Positions 43,108 through 51,549 of a stretch of 52,878 nt of DNA are shown here, piece after piece. The stretch comes from Bryobacterales bacterium (lineage in GTDB: Bacteria; Acidobacteriota; Terriglobia; Bryobacterales; Bryobacteraceae), in the NCBI GenBank assembly GCA_003167495.1, contig PMSX01000324.1, positions 1 through 52,878 on the forward strand. The letters are read 5' to 3'. The notes under the pieces are model-generated. The model saw nothing but the letters and a program-made list of their open reading frames with translations, was not told the origin of the DNA and searched no databases. Every line of letters begins with the position of its first letter. Within the stretch, counting starts at the first letter, position 1. Position numbers and translations under genes: made by a program.

Positions 43108-44337
43108 TCAGTTCCAGTAAGGCTCATTCTCAACGAGACTCTCGCGCAAGAACTCTTCGTTTATGTTCAACCCCAGACCCGGCCCAGTGGGGACCATCAA
43201 TCGACTATCCTTAACCACCGGACGGTCTGATGCGGCCATCTGTTCGATATAGCGATTGGGCCTGCCGAGAGCGCTTTCCGAGCGATAGAAATTCTTAATC
43301 GAAGCGCCAAAGTGAGCATTGGCGTACGTTAAAACCAGCGAACCCACATTGTGGAGAGCAACTGGCGTACGTGTCAATGCGGCGTAATCCGCAATTTTCT
43401 TGGTCCCCGTGAAACCGCCCGCGAAGGATAGATCTGGGTGTACATAATCGACAGCCTGGTTGTCCAGAAAGGGCCTGAACTGGCCCACCAGCTCCAACTT
43501 TTCGCCGGTGAGCAGCGGCAAGCGAGTCGCTCTTCGGACCGCCATCCAACCTTGGGAAAACGGGGGGTTGAGGATGTCTTCGATGAAAAGCGGGTTCATT
43601 GTCTCAACCGCCTTTGCAACGCCGATCGCACTCGGAGTGTCCAATTCATTGTGGCAGTGAACGGCAATATCAACTTCGTCACCGACAGCCTCTCGGAGGT
43701 TGTTATAGGCGCGATGAACATTCCGTAGCTGTGCGCTGTCGAGAGTGTCGGCGAAGCGCGCCGCCGGAACACCGATGATTGGATGAATGTCGATCTTGAA
43801 AGCGTTAAAGCCCTCCGGCAGTTGGCGAATCGCTTGTGCCCAATCTCGGCATGACGCCGGGTCTAGCGCGTTCTTTAAAAGCACACCATGCGAGTACATC
43901 AAAATGTTGTCGCGAAAACGGCCGCCTAACAGAGTGGATACTGGAACGCCAAGGATTTTACCAGCGAGGTCCCAAAGCGCGATATCGATGCCGCTGATGG
44001 TTGGGATGTGAGCTACATAGGGATGCATAAGAGAGCTCATATTTTCGAAATGAACTTCGATTTCCAAGGGATCTTGATCGATCAGCAGCGGTTTCATGGT
44101 GTCGATACGGGCGCGCGCCATAGGTCCATTCGCTCCCGCTTCCCCGTAACCGATCAGCCCACTGTCAGTCTTAATGCGGATCAAAGAATTGCCGGCAATA
44201 TTCTTAATTTGCAGGGCAGTTACATCTGTGATTTTGACCCTTTTCAAGCTTTGCTCGGCGAGCGAACGGAAATTGGCCAGGAAGAGGTTCGCCGGCGCCG
44301 CCAGAGCCGAGCGAAGCAGATTGCGACGTGTTAGCAT
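43108..44337 (-). CDS. Mandelate racemase/muconate lactonizing enzyme superfamily protein
   Basis: A 409-residue enolase-superfamily enzyme. It starts with a Tat-like signal (TRRNLLRSALAA at residues 3-14), which suggests export in folded state. The N-terminal capping domain (about 30-150) has SGLIGYGEAGANG; in the barrel the FKIDIHP Lys, metal ligands in HCHNELD, FIEDILNP and TGEKLELVGQ, and a later HNVGS can be seen. This pattern resembles sugar-acid dehydratases of the galactonate group. Exact substrate is not predictable. No sugar-transport genes adjoin. Confidence 0.83.
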   Translation of the reverse strand: MLTRRNLLRSALAAPANLFLANFRSLAEQSLKRVKITDVTALQIKNIAGNSLIRIKTDSGLIGYGEAGANGPMARARIDTMKPLLIDQDPLEIEVHFENMSSLMHPYVAHIPTISGIDIALWDLAGKILGVPVSTLLGGRFRDNILMYSHGVLLKNALDPASCRDWAQAIRQLPEGFNAFKIDIHPIIGVPAARFADTLDSAQLRNVHRAYNNLREAVGDEVDIAVHCHNELDTPSAIGVAKAVETMNPLFIEDILNPPFSQGWMAVRRATRLPLLTGEKLELVGQFRPFLDNQAVDYVHPDLSFAGGFTGTKKIADYAALTRTPVALHNVGSLVLTYANAHFGASIKNFYRSESALGRPNRYIEQMAASDRPVVKDSRLMVPTGPGLGLNINEEFLRESLVENEPYWN

Positions 44338-44411
44338 TGGTCATTTTTATCCTAAACAAATTTGAGTAGGAGATAGCAACAAAACATGCCCGCCTAAAAT
44401 TGGCTATGGGC

Positions 44412-44417
44412 TATACT
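44412..44417 (+). promoter_or_regulatory. -10 element of the phd/vapC pair
   Basis: TATACT lies immediately upstream of the operator palindrome. Initiation near 44424 would fall within it, so repressor binding would block transcription. A -35 is not clear. Confidence 0.5.
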
Positions 44418-44423
44418 AAATGT

Positions 44424-44444
44424 GACTGGTCAAAACGACCAGTC
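44424..44444 (+). promoter_or_regulatory. Operator palindrome of the Phd/VapC pair
   Basis: GACTGGTC (44424-44431) and GACCAGTC (44437-44444) are perfect inverted repeats around the 5-base spacer AAAAC, 20 bases before the antitoxin ATG and over the predicted start site. It is the expected site for autorepression by the antitoxin. Confidence 0.7.
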
Positions 44445-44464
44445 TGAATTCGGGAGAATTTGTC

Positions 44465-44710
44465 ATGCTAGAGATTCAATCTTCGGAAGCGAAGGCGCGG
44501 CTTCCCTACTACCTTGATCGGGTGGAACGGGGGGAAACGTTGGTCATTACGCGGCATGGAAAGCCGATTGCGCATTTGACGCCTGCGCCAACTCTTGATC
44601 GTGACCGCGCGAGTCGGGCGTTGCAGCAAATTGCAGTGGTGCGCGCGACAGCAGGTAGGATGAGCGTGGACGAAATTCTGGCGGCGCGACACGAGGGCCA
44701 CAAATACTAA
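44465..44710 (+). CDS. Phd/YefM-family antitoxin
   Basis: An 81-residue protein whose N-terminal part (IQSSEAKARLPYYLDRVERGETLVITRHGKPIAHLTP) is the classic Phd/YefM DNA-binding fold; the C-terminal helix (about 60-81: AGRMSVDEILAARHEGHKY) should bind the toxin. GGGAGA precedes the ATG by 7 bases. The stop overlaps the toxin ATG (TAATG), so expression is coupled. Confidence 0.88.
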   Translation: MLEIQSSEAKARLPYYLDRVERGETLVITRHGKPIAHLTPAPTLDRDRASRALQQIAVVRATAGRMSVDEILAARHEGHKY

Positions 44711-45123
44711 TGTTCGTGGTGGATGCGTCGGTGGTGTCGAATTGGTGCCTTCCGGACGAATCTCATCCGTATGCCGACGCCGCACAAATCAGGATTGCCA
44801 CAGAAGATGCGATTACACCGGCGATCTTCTGGTTTGAACTGCGGAACGTTCTTCTAGTAGCTGAGCGGCGCGGTCGGATTACGGGTGTCCAGACTGCCGC
44901 GCTGTTGGCGGCCGTGGGCCAACTGCCGATAAAAGAGGATAAAGAGCCGAACGACGCGGTGCTTTTAGGACTTGCTCGCATGCATCAACTCACTATTTAC
45001 GATGCGGCTTACCTCGAGTTGGCGAAGCGTAACGGGCTCGTCCTGGCCACGCTGGATAAGCCGATGATCGGCGCCGCTAAGGTGGAAAAGGTTCCGCTTG
45101 TAGGAGAACCGTCCGCACCGTGA
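44710..45123 (+). CDS. vapC: VapC-type PIN-domain toxin
   Basis: A 137-residue PIN RNase. The four acidic active-site positions are present: Asp5 (VVDASVV), Glu43 (FELRNVL), Asp98 (TIYDAAYLELA) and Asp116 (LATLDKPMI). It is the second gene of a standard antitoxin-first operon. VapC toxins cleave initiator tRNA or the sarcin-ricin loop; target here unknown. Frame and motifs are intact, unlike the ParE-like locus. Confidence 0.88.
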   Translation: MFVVDASVVSNWCLPDESHPYADAAQIRIATEDAITPAIFWFELRNVLLVAERRGRITGVQTAALLAAVGQLPIKEDKEPNDAVLLGLARMHQLTIYDAAYLELAKRNGLVLATLDKPMIGAAKVEKVPLVGEPSAP

Positions 45124-45235
45124 AAACTTACGCGTTAGGAAACGGATGTGCATGGGGCGGCAATGGCCTGAAGTTCGTGCGGTTGGGCCTGGTTGAATTC
45201 GCTGTACCGCAAGGTGCTTGCACGCTTTGGCGCAG

Positions 45236-46008
45236 TCAGTCATTGTTGGGACGTTCAATGTGGTCAACGACAAGCGTTTGGACGACGATATTTCCCGGCT
45301 CAAGCTTCAGGCCGAGTTGGTCCTGCAACGCGGTGAACAAGGAGGGTAGTCCACTATCGCTCGAAGGAGCGGCATTGAGTGGCTCGAATGCAAAGTTGAA
45401 GTCGTATACACCTTGAATGCCGGTTTCATCTTGAACCGGCTTCTCGACAAAGTTGGACAAAAACGCCGCCAAACTCGAAATCGAGCAACGTGTGCAAAGT
45501 AGTGTTCCTCGGCCCTGTTGCGTCTGGTGGGTGCTCCCCGGCTCCGACGACTTCAGCCTCGATCCTTTCTTCCCGGCAGCCAATACGTATCCGTGTAGCA
45601 CCCTGCTTTCCCAATGGGTCCTGAGCTGGAATCGGCTCGCCAAAAGCGCCTGAAGACGCAGCAAGTTTCGCTCGCGCGCTGCCCCAGTTCAATCGCGGGA
45701 TCTTCGTCGGCTTTTGCTTCAATGTCGAAGCAGTTGTGGTCCGCCCATGCTGGAAAGCCACTGATCTGTCCCTCCATGACAAGCTGATAAGCGTTTCTGA
45801 TCATTGTGGTCGGATCCATATTGAGCACTTCTAACGATCCCGGAGTATTCCGGAACTTCTGTCCGCCGCAATCGTTATCCTTGACGGGCTTTACCGACGC
45901 TACTTCAAACTCTAAGGTCGATTGGACTTGTGCCAACATTGGGCACATGAATCCCAGAATTATCACGTTGGCCATCAGACTTAGGGGCTTCATGAATTCA
46001 TCCAGCAC
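45236..46008 (-). pseudogene. TIGR03435-type secreted protein, frameshifted
   Basis: The N-terminal frame (from about 45993 or the GTG at 46008) encodes a signal peptide (MKPLSLMANVIILGFMCPMLAQ), FEVASVKPVKD and AWADHNCFDIEAKADEDP, the hallmarks of this acidobacterial family. After the G-run near 45685-45692 the family sequence continues in another frame (LLRLQALLASRFQLRTHWESR, then VQDETGIQGVYDFNF and HIERP at the end). A TGA closes the second frame just upstream of the shift, so one base is missing or extra. Total length, 773 bases, is not a multiple of three. Function of the family is unknown. Confidence 0.8.
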
Positions 46009-46082
46009 GATTTTGCTGGGAGTGATGAGTTAAGGATGGTAACCGAAGATTTCAACTTCATGAGTTGGCGCCTCACCGTTGT

Positions 46083-46411
46083 TTAAGCCACGCGACGTGG
46101 CGTTGGGTTGATGCGTAAGTCCGCTTCGAGACCGGCATCGGAGAGCATGTTCACTAGGGTGTCGAGCGAAAACCGGCTGAGATTGCCACGAGTCAGATCC
46201 GAGACGCGGGGCTGGCTCACCTTCAGGCCTCTAGCGGCGGCGGCTTGGTCAGGCCCTCCTTCTCGACAAACTTCCGCAGCGCCGTCATCATCTGGGACCG
46301 AAACCGCAGGTTGCGGGATTCGGCGGCCGAGAATCCAGGGTCGGCGAAAACGCCCCCGCTGCCTTCGGTGATTGGGGTGCCTTTGGTGTTTTTCAATGAG
46401 CCTCTCATCAT
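46083..46411 (-). pseudogene. XRE-type helix-turn-helix regulator, frameshifted
   Basis: From the ATG at 46411, with AGGA 7 bases upstream, the frame reads MMRGSLKNTKGTPITEGSGGVFADPGF...LRKFVEKEGLTK and then ends PPPLEA. One base over, the helix-turn-helix continues as AAAARGLKVSQPRVSDLTRGNL...FSLDTLVNMLSDAG, finishing RRVA. The shift lies in the GCC repeat near 46230-46240 and a single added G restores the family sequence. It resembles small XRE regulators and HigA-type antitoxins. It sits 16 bases after the STAND gene and is probably the second gene of that operon. Confidence 0.82.
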
Positions 46412-46427
46412 TTTAATTTCCTGGTGG

Positions 46428-49400
46428 TCAGAAGGGCGTCGTTGCACTTTCAGCACCGTTTTTGGCTTCTTTTTCGGCGCGGAGTTTTTCGATGGCAGCG
46501 GCGACTTCGTCCTCCCAAGGGAGTTTTGGGTCTTTGGCAGGGTCGTAGGGAGGTAAATTGGGGATCTCGACGCCGAGTTTTTCGAGGAGCGCGCGGGTTC
46601 TGGCGAGGTCGTAGCGGTGAACGAATGGTTCGCCGTCGGCCCAAGCCCATTTGTACGCGATAACGGCATACCTATTTGCACGCGCGGCGTCGCCGAGGGC
46701 AAACCACAGCTCGGCCAGAGACTGAGGGGCGATCCGGCTGGCGTTTGCGAGTTGCTCTGCCACATCGTGCGGATTGGCGAGCTGATCGAGGCGGAACAGA
46801 GCCAGGTTGAGTTGAGTCTGTGCCGCTTCATCGGTCTGGTGGACAGCGGCCGCCATATTTAGGGCTTGCCGGAAAGCCGCGGCAGCCAGCTCCCATTCGC
46901 CGCGCTCTAATCGCCAGGTTCCGCGCAGACCCTGAAGAAGGCGGAGGCCTTGGCTGTTATTGCCATCTCTCGCTAACTTTTCGGCATGGGCAAGTTGCTC
47001 TTCCTTCAAAGAGCCGTCGCGGAAACAAAAGAGAGCGTAATGATATTCCGCATCGCCGGGACGGTAAATGGCGCGCGACCAGTTGCGGCCCATTCGATCA
47101 AGCAGGTCCCAAACGGTTTTCGCTTCGACCCTTTCGCCAATGAGGGACAGCTGCGCGAATCGATGCTCGCGGGACATGAAGATTGCTTCGTTGTCTCCGC
47201 CTAGAGTGGCGAGCTTGAGGCTCAGGTCGAGCCAGCGGTTTTGTTGCGCCAAGCGATTCTGAGCTCTGAGGTTTTCGGCGATGCTGCGGATATCGGTGTT
47301 TGCACTTGTCCAGTCCGCTCGTTGCAAACAACCCTTGAGGGCGGCGCCGTAAGCTGCGAGCGCGTTTTGGAACTGCTTGACATTCTCGAGGGCAACAGCG
47401 GCGAGACTCGCGAGCGCGGACGCATGTTCTGTGTCAACGGCGCTGGGCAACGTCGCCCACCCTTGCAGAAAGAAGGGCCGGAGCACAGAGAGCGCCTCCT
47501 CGTTCGCCTCAAGATTGAAGAGCAGGGAGTGAGCGAGATCGCCGGCGTAAGCCTTAGCTGCCTCCTGGTAGCGGCCCATTTTGAGAAGCGTTCGAACGAT
47601 ATGGAGGCCATCGCGGAGGTCGCCGAGAGTTTGCGCCTGGTGGTAGGGAGTGTGAGGCAGCGCCGAGAGGTGATCGACCACGCGCTGACCATACCTTTCG
47701 ATCTCTTCTGGCAGAAGGGATCCAGTGACGATGCCCCGCACCACAGGGTGCAAGTCCCAGCGCTTGGTGTTGCTATCATTTTGCAACAGTCCGCGATGTT
47801 CCAAGTCTCTGACAGTGTTGGCCAGTTCTCGTTCCGCCACTTGGGAGTTTGGCGCTTTGGGCTGCGTTTCGAGTGGGAGATGTGGGTTGAAGGCGCGCAA
47901 AGTGGGGTAATCGAGGTTTCCTGGAAGAAGCGCCAATATCGAGAGAAGTTGGCGGCTCTTGGCGGGAAGACTGTTAATGCCGGCCTGGAGAATGTTGTTG
48001 CGTTTTTCTGCGAGATCGAGGTTGGCTAGGTTGAGTTGGCTGCCGCCGGCTGAGTCGGCCAGCCATGCGTCGAAGTTACCGCGGGCCGGGAGGTAGTCGT
48101 TGATGAGGCCGGCGAGTACGCCAGTGACCAACGGATGGCAATCGCATTGGGTTTTAAGATAATCCTGGATAGCCTGTGAATTGCCCGTGATGCCGCAGTT
48201 GCGGAGGAGTTCCTCGGCATCCGCCGGGCGAAGCCCGGGAAGCACAACGGGGAGGACGGCGGGAATAAAGTTTCGCGCCGAGTTGAGGAGGGCGCGCGGA
48301 ACCAGACGGGACGTGAGCACAAGCTTGGAAGGACTCCCGGCAGCGAATGCGCGCAGCAGATCGTTCTCTTCCGGACGTATGGCGTCGCACGGATCGCGCT
48401 GGCCGAGCGTGTCAGTAGGTTGTTTGGTTTCATCGTCGGCGACTTGGCCGGCGTCGAACCGCTGATAGGCTACGAGAACGCGCTCGAGGCCGTCCAGAAT
48501 GAACAGCCAAGAACGGCTTTGCAGATGGTGGAGGAGCCGGTCGCCGAGTTCGGCAGTTTTCATCTTCGTGAAACTATCGGGCGGCTGCCGGGTGATATAG
48601 CCGAGGGCGTGGCGGCAGAAATCGGCCATGCTGGCGCCGCGCTCGTAGAAGGAATACCAGAAGATGCCTGCCCAGTCCGAGCGGATTTTGCCGGCGTAGT
48701 TGGTAGTCCACTCCCAGGTGAGCATGCTTTTGCCGGAGCCGCCAATGGCATCGAAAAAGATGACGGGATGCGTGTCGGCGGGGACAGCCCAGTCGTTGAG
48801 CACGTCGAGTTGGGCTTGGCGGCCGACGAATTTGTGGGAACCGATGTGACGGGGTTCGGCGTAGAAGGCGGGAGGTGTGGGGATGGGGTCGGGAACGGAG
48901 GATGTTGTCTGCGCAGGAACTGGGGTAGCGCCCGGTGCGCACGCTTCTTCCCGGTAGCGGCGGAGGTCGGCGACCGATTGGATAGCTTTGGCGGTGAAAT
49001 CTTCGAGGGAGTTGAAGGTGGTATAAACGCGATGGACTTGCGAATCGGGTTTTATGCGCTTGGCACGTTCGCGGAAGGCGTTGAGTTTCTCCTTGTTGGA
49101 GAGATCCGATTCAATGTCTCGTTCGCGGACCAGGTGCTCCTCTCCCATGATGAAGAGGAGGATGGGGCGATTCAGGCGTTGGGCTTCGATGAATTCGAGT
49201 TCCGTGATGGAAAGCTCGTGCGGGTTGCGCGTCGCGCACACGGGTGTTTGGCCGTATTTGCGGCTGATGACGCCGATGTAGGCGGAGGCGTCGGCGACCA
49301 TTTGGAGGGAAGAATCAATAACGTCGATATCTGGTTTGGCGGAGTCGTTTTCCATGACGACAGCTTTGAACCCTTGTCCGTCGAGGGCTTTGACCAGAGC

Positions 49401-49484
49401 GGCGCGGTGATGCTGTAGGTCAGTGAAGGTGCTGGAGACCATAACGCCTGCGTAGTGGCGCGGAGATTTGTTGTCAGGCGGCAT
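46428..49484 (-). CDS. DUF4062-STAND-TPR protein, candidate immunity NTPase
   Basis: A 1018-residue protein with three parts. Residues 10-115 match a DUF4062-like domain (GVMVSSTFTDLQHHR at the start, then ITELEFIEAQRLNRPILLFIMG), a TIR-related fold. Residues 218-480 are a STAND NTPase: FVGRQAQL, P-loop AIGGSGKS at 246-253, Walker B LFILDG at 327-332 with Asp331, then VLTSRL (sensor). A winged-helix region follows and from about 620 to 960 TPR-like helical pairs. Proteins with this design occur among bacterial antiphage and NLR-like systems, where the repeats sense a target and the N-domain is the effector. Here a frameshifted XRE gene follows. Confidence 0.85.
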   Translation of the reverse strand: MPPDNKSPRHYAGVMVSSTFTDLQHHRAALVKALDGQGFKAVVMENDSAKPDIDVIDSSLQMVADASAYIGVISRKYGQTPVCATRNPHELSITELEFIEAQRLNRPILLFIMGEEHLVRERDIESDLSNKEKLNAFRERAKRIKPDSQVHRVYTTFNSLEDFTAKAIQSVADLRRYREEACAPGATPVPAQTTSSVPDPIPTPPAFYAEPRHIGSHKFVGRQAQLDVLNDWAVPADTHPVIFFDAIGGSGKSMLTWEWTTNYAGKIRSDWAGIFWYSFYERGASMADFCRHALGYITRQPPDSFTKMKTAELGDRLLHHLQSRSWLFILDGLERVLVAYQRFDAGQVADDETKQPTDTLGQRDPCDAIRPEENDLLRAFAAGSPSKLVLTSRLVPRALLNSARNFIPAVLPVVLPGLRPADAEELLRNCGITGNSQAIQDYLKTQCDCHPLVTGVLAGLINDYLPARGNFDAWLADSAGGSQLNLANLDLAEKRNNILQAGINSLPAKSRQLLSILALLPGNLDYPTLRAFNPHLPLETQPKAPNSQVAERELANTVRDLEHRGLLQNDSNTKRWDLHPVVRGIVTGSLLPEEIERYGQRVVDHLSALPHTPYHQAQTLGDLRDGLHIVRTLLKMGRYQEAAKAYAGDLAHSLLFNLEANEEALSVLRPFFLQGWATLPSAVDTEHASALASLAAVALENVKQFQNALAAYGAALKGCLQRADWTSANTDIRSIAENLRAQNRLAQQNRWLDLSLKLATLGGDNEAIFMSREHRFAQLSLIGERVEAKTVWDLLDRMGRNWSRAIYRPGDAEYHYALFCFRDGSLKEEQLAHAEKLARDGNNSQGLRLLQGLRGTWRLERGEWELAAAAFRQALNMAAAVHQTDEAAQTQLNLALFRLDQLANPHDVAEQLANASRIAPQSLAELWFALGDAARANRYAVIAYKWAWADGEPFVHRYDLARTRALLEKLGVEIPNLPPYDPAKDPKLPWEDEVAAAIEKLRAEKEAKNGAESATTPF

Positions 49485-49618
49485 CAGGGTTCCAACAGGG
49501 CGACGACTTGATGAAGTTGCAAGAATAGCAGAAAACGGCCATCCACCTGACTCCGGTCCACTTCTGAATCTGAGCCAGGTAGCGTAAGCGACCCTGTTCC
49601 GGGCGCCGATTCACGAGA

Positions 49619-50572
49619 CTAGTTGGAAAAATTAGTTACGTCCGCATGGCTGCCGATCACAAACGGCGTGCGCTGATGGATATCGGTCGGGGTTAAATCG
49701 AGTATGCGGGATCTACCATTCGTAGCCAGTCCTCCCGCTTGCTCGGCGATGAAGGCGAGAGGGTTTGCTTCGTAGAGAAGGCGCAGCTTGCCGCACGGAT
49801 GCGATTTAGTCGGCGGATAGAAAAAGATGCCGCCCTTGAGTAAGGTGCGGTGGAAATCGGCAACCAGCGAGCCAATGTAGCGAGACGTGTAGCCTTTCTT
49901 GCGAAGGGCCGCAAAATACTCCGAATAGGCTGGCGGAAAGCTGTCTGCGTTCGCTTCATTTACCGAGTAAATTCGGCCCTGCTCCGGCATTTGGACATGC
50001 TCGTGACTCAGCACGAAGGCGCCGATAGCGGGGTCGAGCGTGAAGCCGAAAACGCCGTCGCCGGTAGTGTAGACCAGCATGGTCGACGGGCCGTACAGGA
50101 CATAACCGGCGGCGATCTGATGGTGTCCGGGTTGCAAAATTGCGTCGCCAACGTGTCCTGGAGGACGGCGCAGAATGGAAAAAATAGTGCCCACGTTCAC
50201 GTTGACATCGATATTGGACGAGCCATCGAGCGGATCGAAAACTATGATGTATTCGCCCGTTTCAGCAGCACGGTCAAACACCAACGGCTCTTCGTTTTCC
50301 TCTGAGACCAGCGCGGCGACACTGTCGCGGACGCCCAGGCAATGTAACAACGCTTGGTTCGCGTAAACGTCCAGTTTCTGCTGTGTCTCGCCTTGTACGT
50401 TCGTTTCGCCCGCCGAGCCAAGGGCGTCGTTAATGCCGGCCCGGCGGATTTTCGCCTCGATCATCTTTGCCGCCAATGTAAGGCCGGACAAGAGCCACGA
50501 GAATCGACCGCGCGCTTCCGGATGCCGGCGGCGCTGTTCGAACATAATGTGCTGCTGGACGGTGACAATCAT
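49619..50572 (-). CDS. fbp: Fructose-1,6-bisphosphatase class I
   Basis: A 317-residue enzyme of gluconeogenesis in the cytoplasm. Metal and phosphate motifs are present: SEENEEP near 89-95, VFDPLDGSSNID near 110-121, the substrate loop YIGSLVADFHRTLLKGG near 237-253, and GKLRLLYEANPLAFIAEQAGG (the first 20 residues suffice to identify it) near 265-285. It removes the 1-phosphate of fructose bisphosphate. Start at ATG 50572. Not in an operon; the STAND gene lies 134 bases downstream on the same strand. Confidence 0.95.
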   Translation of the reverse strand: MIVTVQQHIMFEQRRRHPEARGRFSWLLSGLTLAAKMIEAKIRRAGINDALGSAGETNVQGETQQKLDVYANQALLHCLGVRDSVAALVSEENEEPLVFDRAAETGEYIIVFDPLDGSSNIDVNVNVGTIFSILRRPPGHVGDAILQPGHHQIAAGYVLYGPSTMLVYTTGDGVFGFTLDPAIGAFVLSHEHVQMPEQGRIYSVNEANADSFPPAYSEYFAALRKKGYTSRYIGSLVADFHRTLLKGGIFFYPPTKSHPCGKLRLLYEANPLAFIAEQAGGLATNGRSRILDLTPTDIHQRTPFVIGSHADVTNFSN

Positions 50573-50592
50573 CTCTAAGAGAAAGTGTACTG

Positions 50593-51372
50593 CTAACGGA
50601 CTATCGCGACACGCACAACAACAGCGATGGGTTTTTCAACGCCGATCTTTGCCACGACAACCGCTTCGTTGGGCGGAAGATCAATATCGGCGCTCACATC
50701 AGGCTCGGTCTTCGGCGTTTTGACCGCAATCGTAGCCGTTGGGTCGGCCGAAGGGATGTTAATCCAGATTCTGAGACCGTTGAGGCTGACCACATCCCCC
50801 TTAGGACCGGGATTCACCGAGGTGGAATCGACTCTGATCCGCGCCAACGAAACTGCGGGCGCTGCCGCTGCTTCCGCGCCGGTCGTTTCACCTCCCTGCC
50901 CCGCCCGCACGCGGAACATTTGCATATCTGCCATTTTGGCTGGGAGTTCCTTTTCGAGCGCCTTCAACTCCGTTGGCAAAGCTGTTCCCGCAGGTGCCTG
51001 CGGCGCGGCGGCTAACAAGTACACGGTGACCTGCGTATTCGGAGGCGTAGGGGGCGCAATATCCAGCCGCTTAATGGTATCTTCCACTTCCTTTAGGAAG
51101 GCTGGCGAACCGCGGGCCGTCAAGAGTTTCAACTCCCGGTTGGCGTCCATCACGTGCGATTGTCCGGAAAACACCCTGCGCACCTGCTCCGGATCCATAT
51201 ATTTCAGTTCAAATGTTTTCGTGGTCCAAGTTTCATTGGCAGGCTGTGGCGCGCTGGCTCCTGGAGGTGGTCCGTTCGGCGGCGTTTTGGTTTTATCCTG
51301 TGCCGTGAGGATGGACGCGGCTAGCAAGCCCAACGCCAACACGATATGCCCATGCAATGAAAGCGAACTCAA
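50593..51372 (-). CDS. Secreted protein with secretin N-domain-like region
   Basis: A 259-residue protein with signal peptide (HIVLALGLLAASILTAQ). The segment WTTKTFELKYMDPEQVRRVFSG...LKLLTARGSPAFLKEVEDTIKRLD (about 48-105) resembles the NolW/N1 domains of secretins, that is a small beta-alpha fold used for ring assembly; no secretin beta domain follows. The remainder has Pro/Ala-rich linkers and a beta-rich tail. TTG is the likely start and another TTG 15 bases in is possible. It is 20 bases upstream of fbp on the same strand. Confidence 0.62.
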   Translation of the reverse strand: MSSLSLHGHIVLALGLLAASILTAQDKTKTPPNGPPPGASAPQPANETWTTKTFELKYMDPEQVRRVFSGQSHVMDANRELKLLTARGSPAFLKEVEDTIKRLDIAPPTPPNTQVTVYLLAAAPQAPAGTALPTELKALEKELPAKMADMQMFRVRAGQGGETTGAEAAAAPAVSLARIRVDSTSVNPGPKGDVVSLNGLRIWINIPSADPTATIAVKTPKTEPDVSADIDLPPNEAVVVAKIGVEKPIAVVVRVAIVR

Positions 51373-51549
51373 TTAGCCAGACATCTCCAAGAGTCATTTC
51401 GGTTGTTCACGCCCATAAGTGTAGTGGGATGTGCCAGCTGCGGTCTCAGGAGCAGGTTTCCGGCTAGGTGGAACTCGCACAGGCTACCATAAGGAGAATA
51501 GGCAATAACGGCGCCGCTGCAATTCACCGCGACTCCCAACTTTTTCATA

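Noticed and set aside
49485..49618. A possible insertion-sequence fragment between fbp and the STAND gene
   Set aside because: No inverted repeats, target duplication or transposase remnant could be identified.
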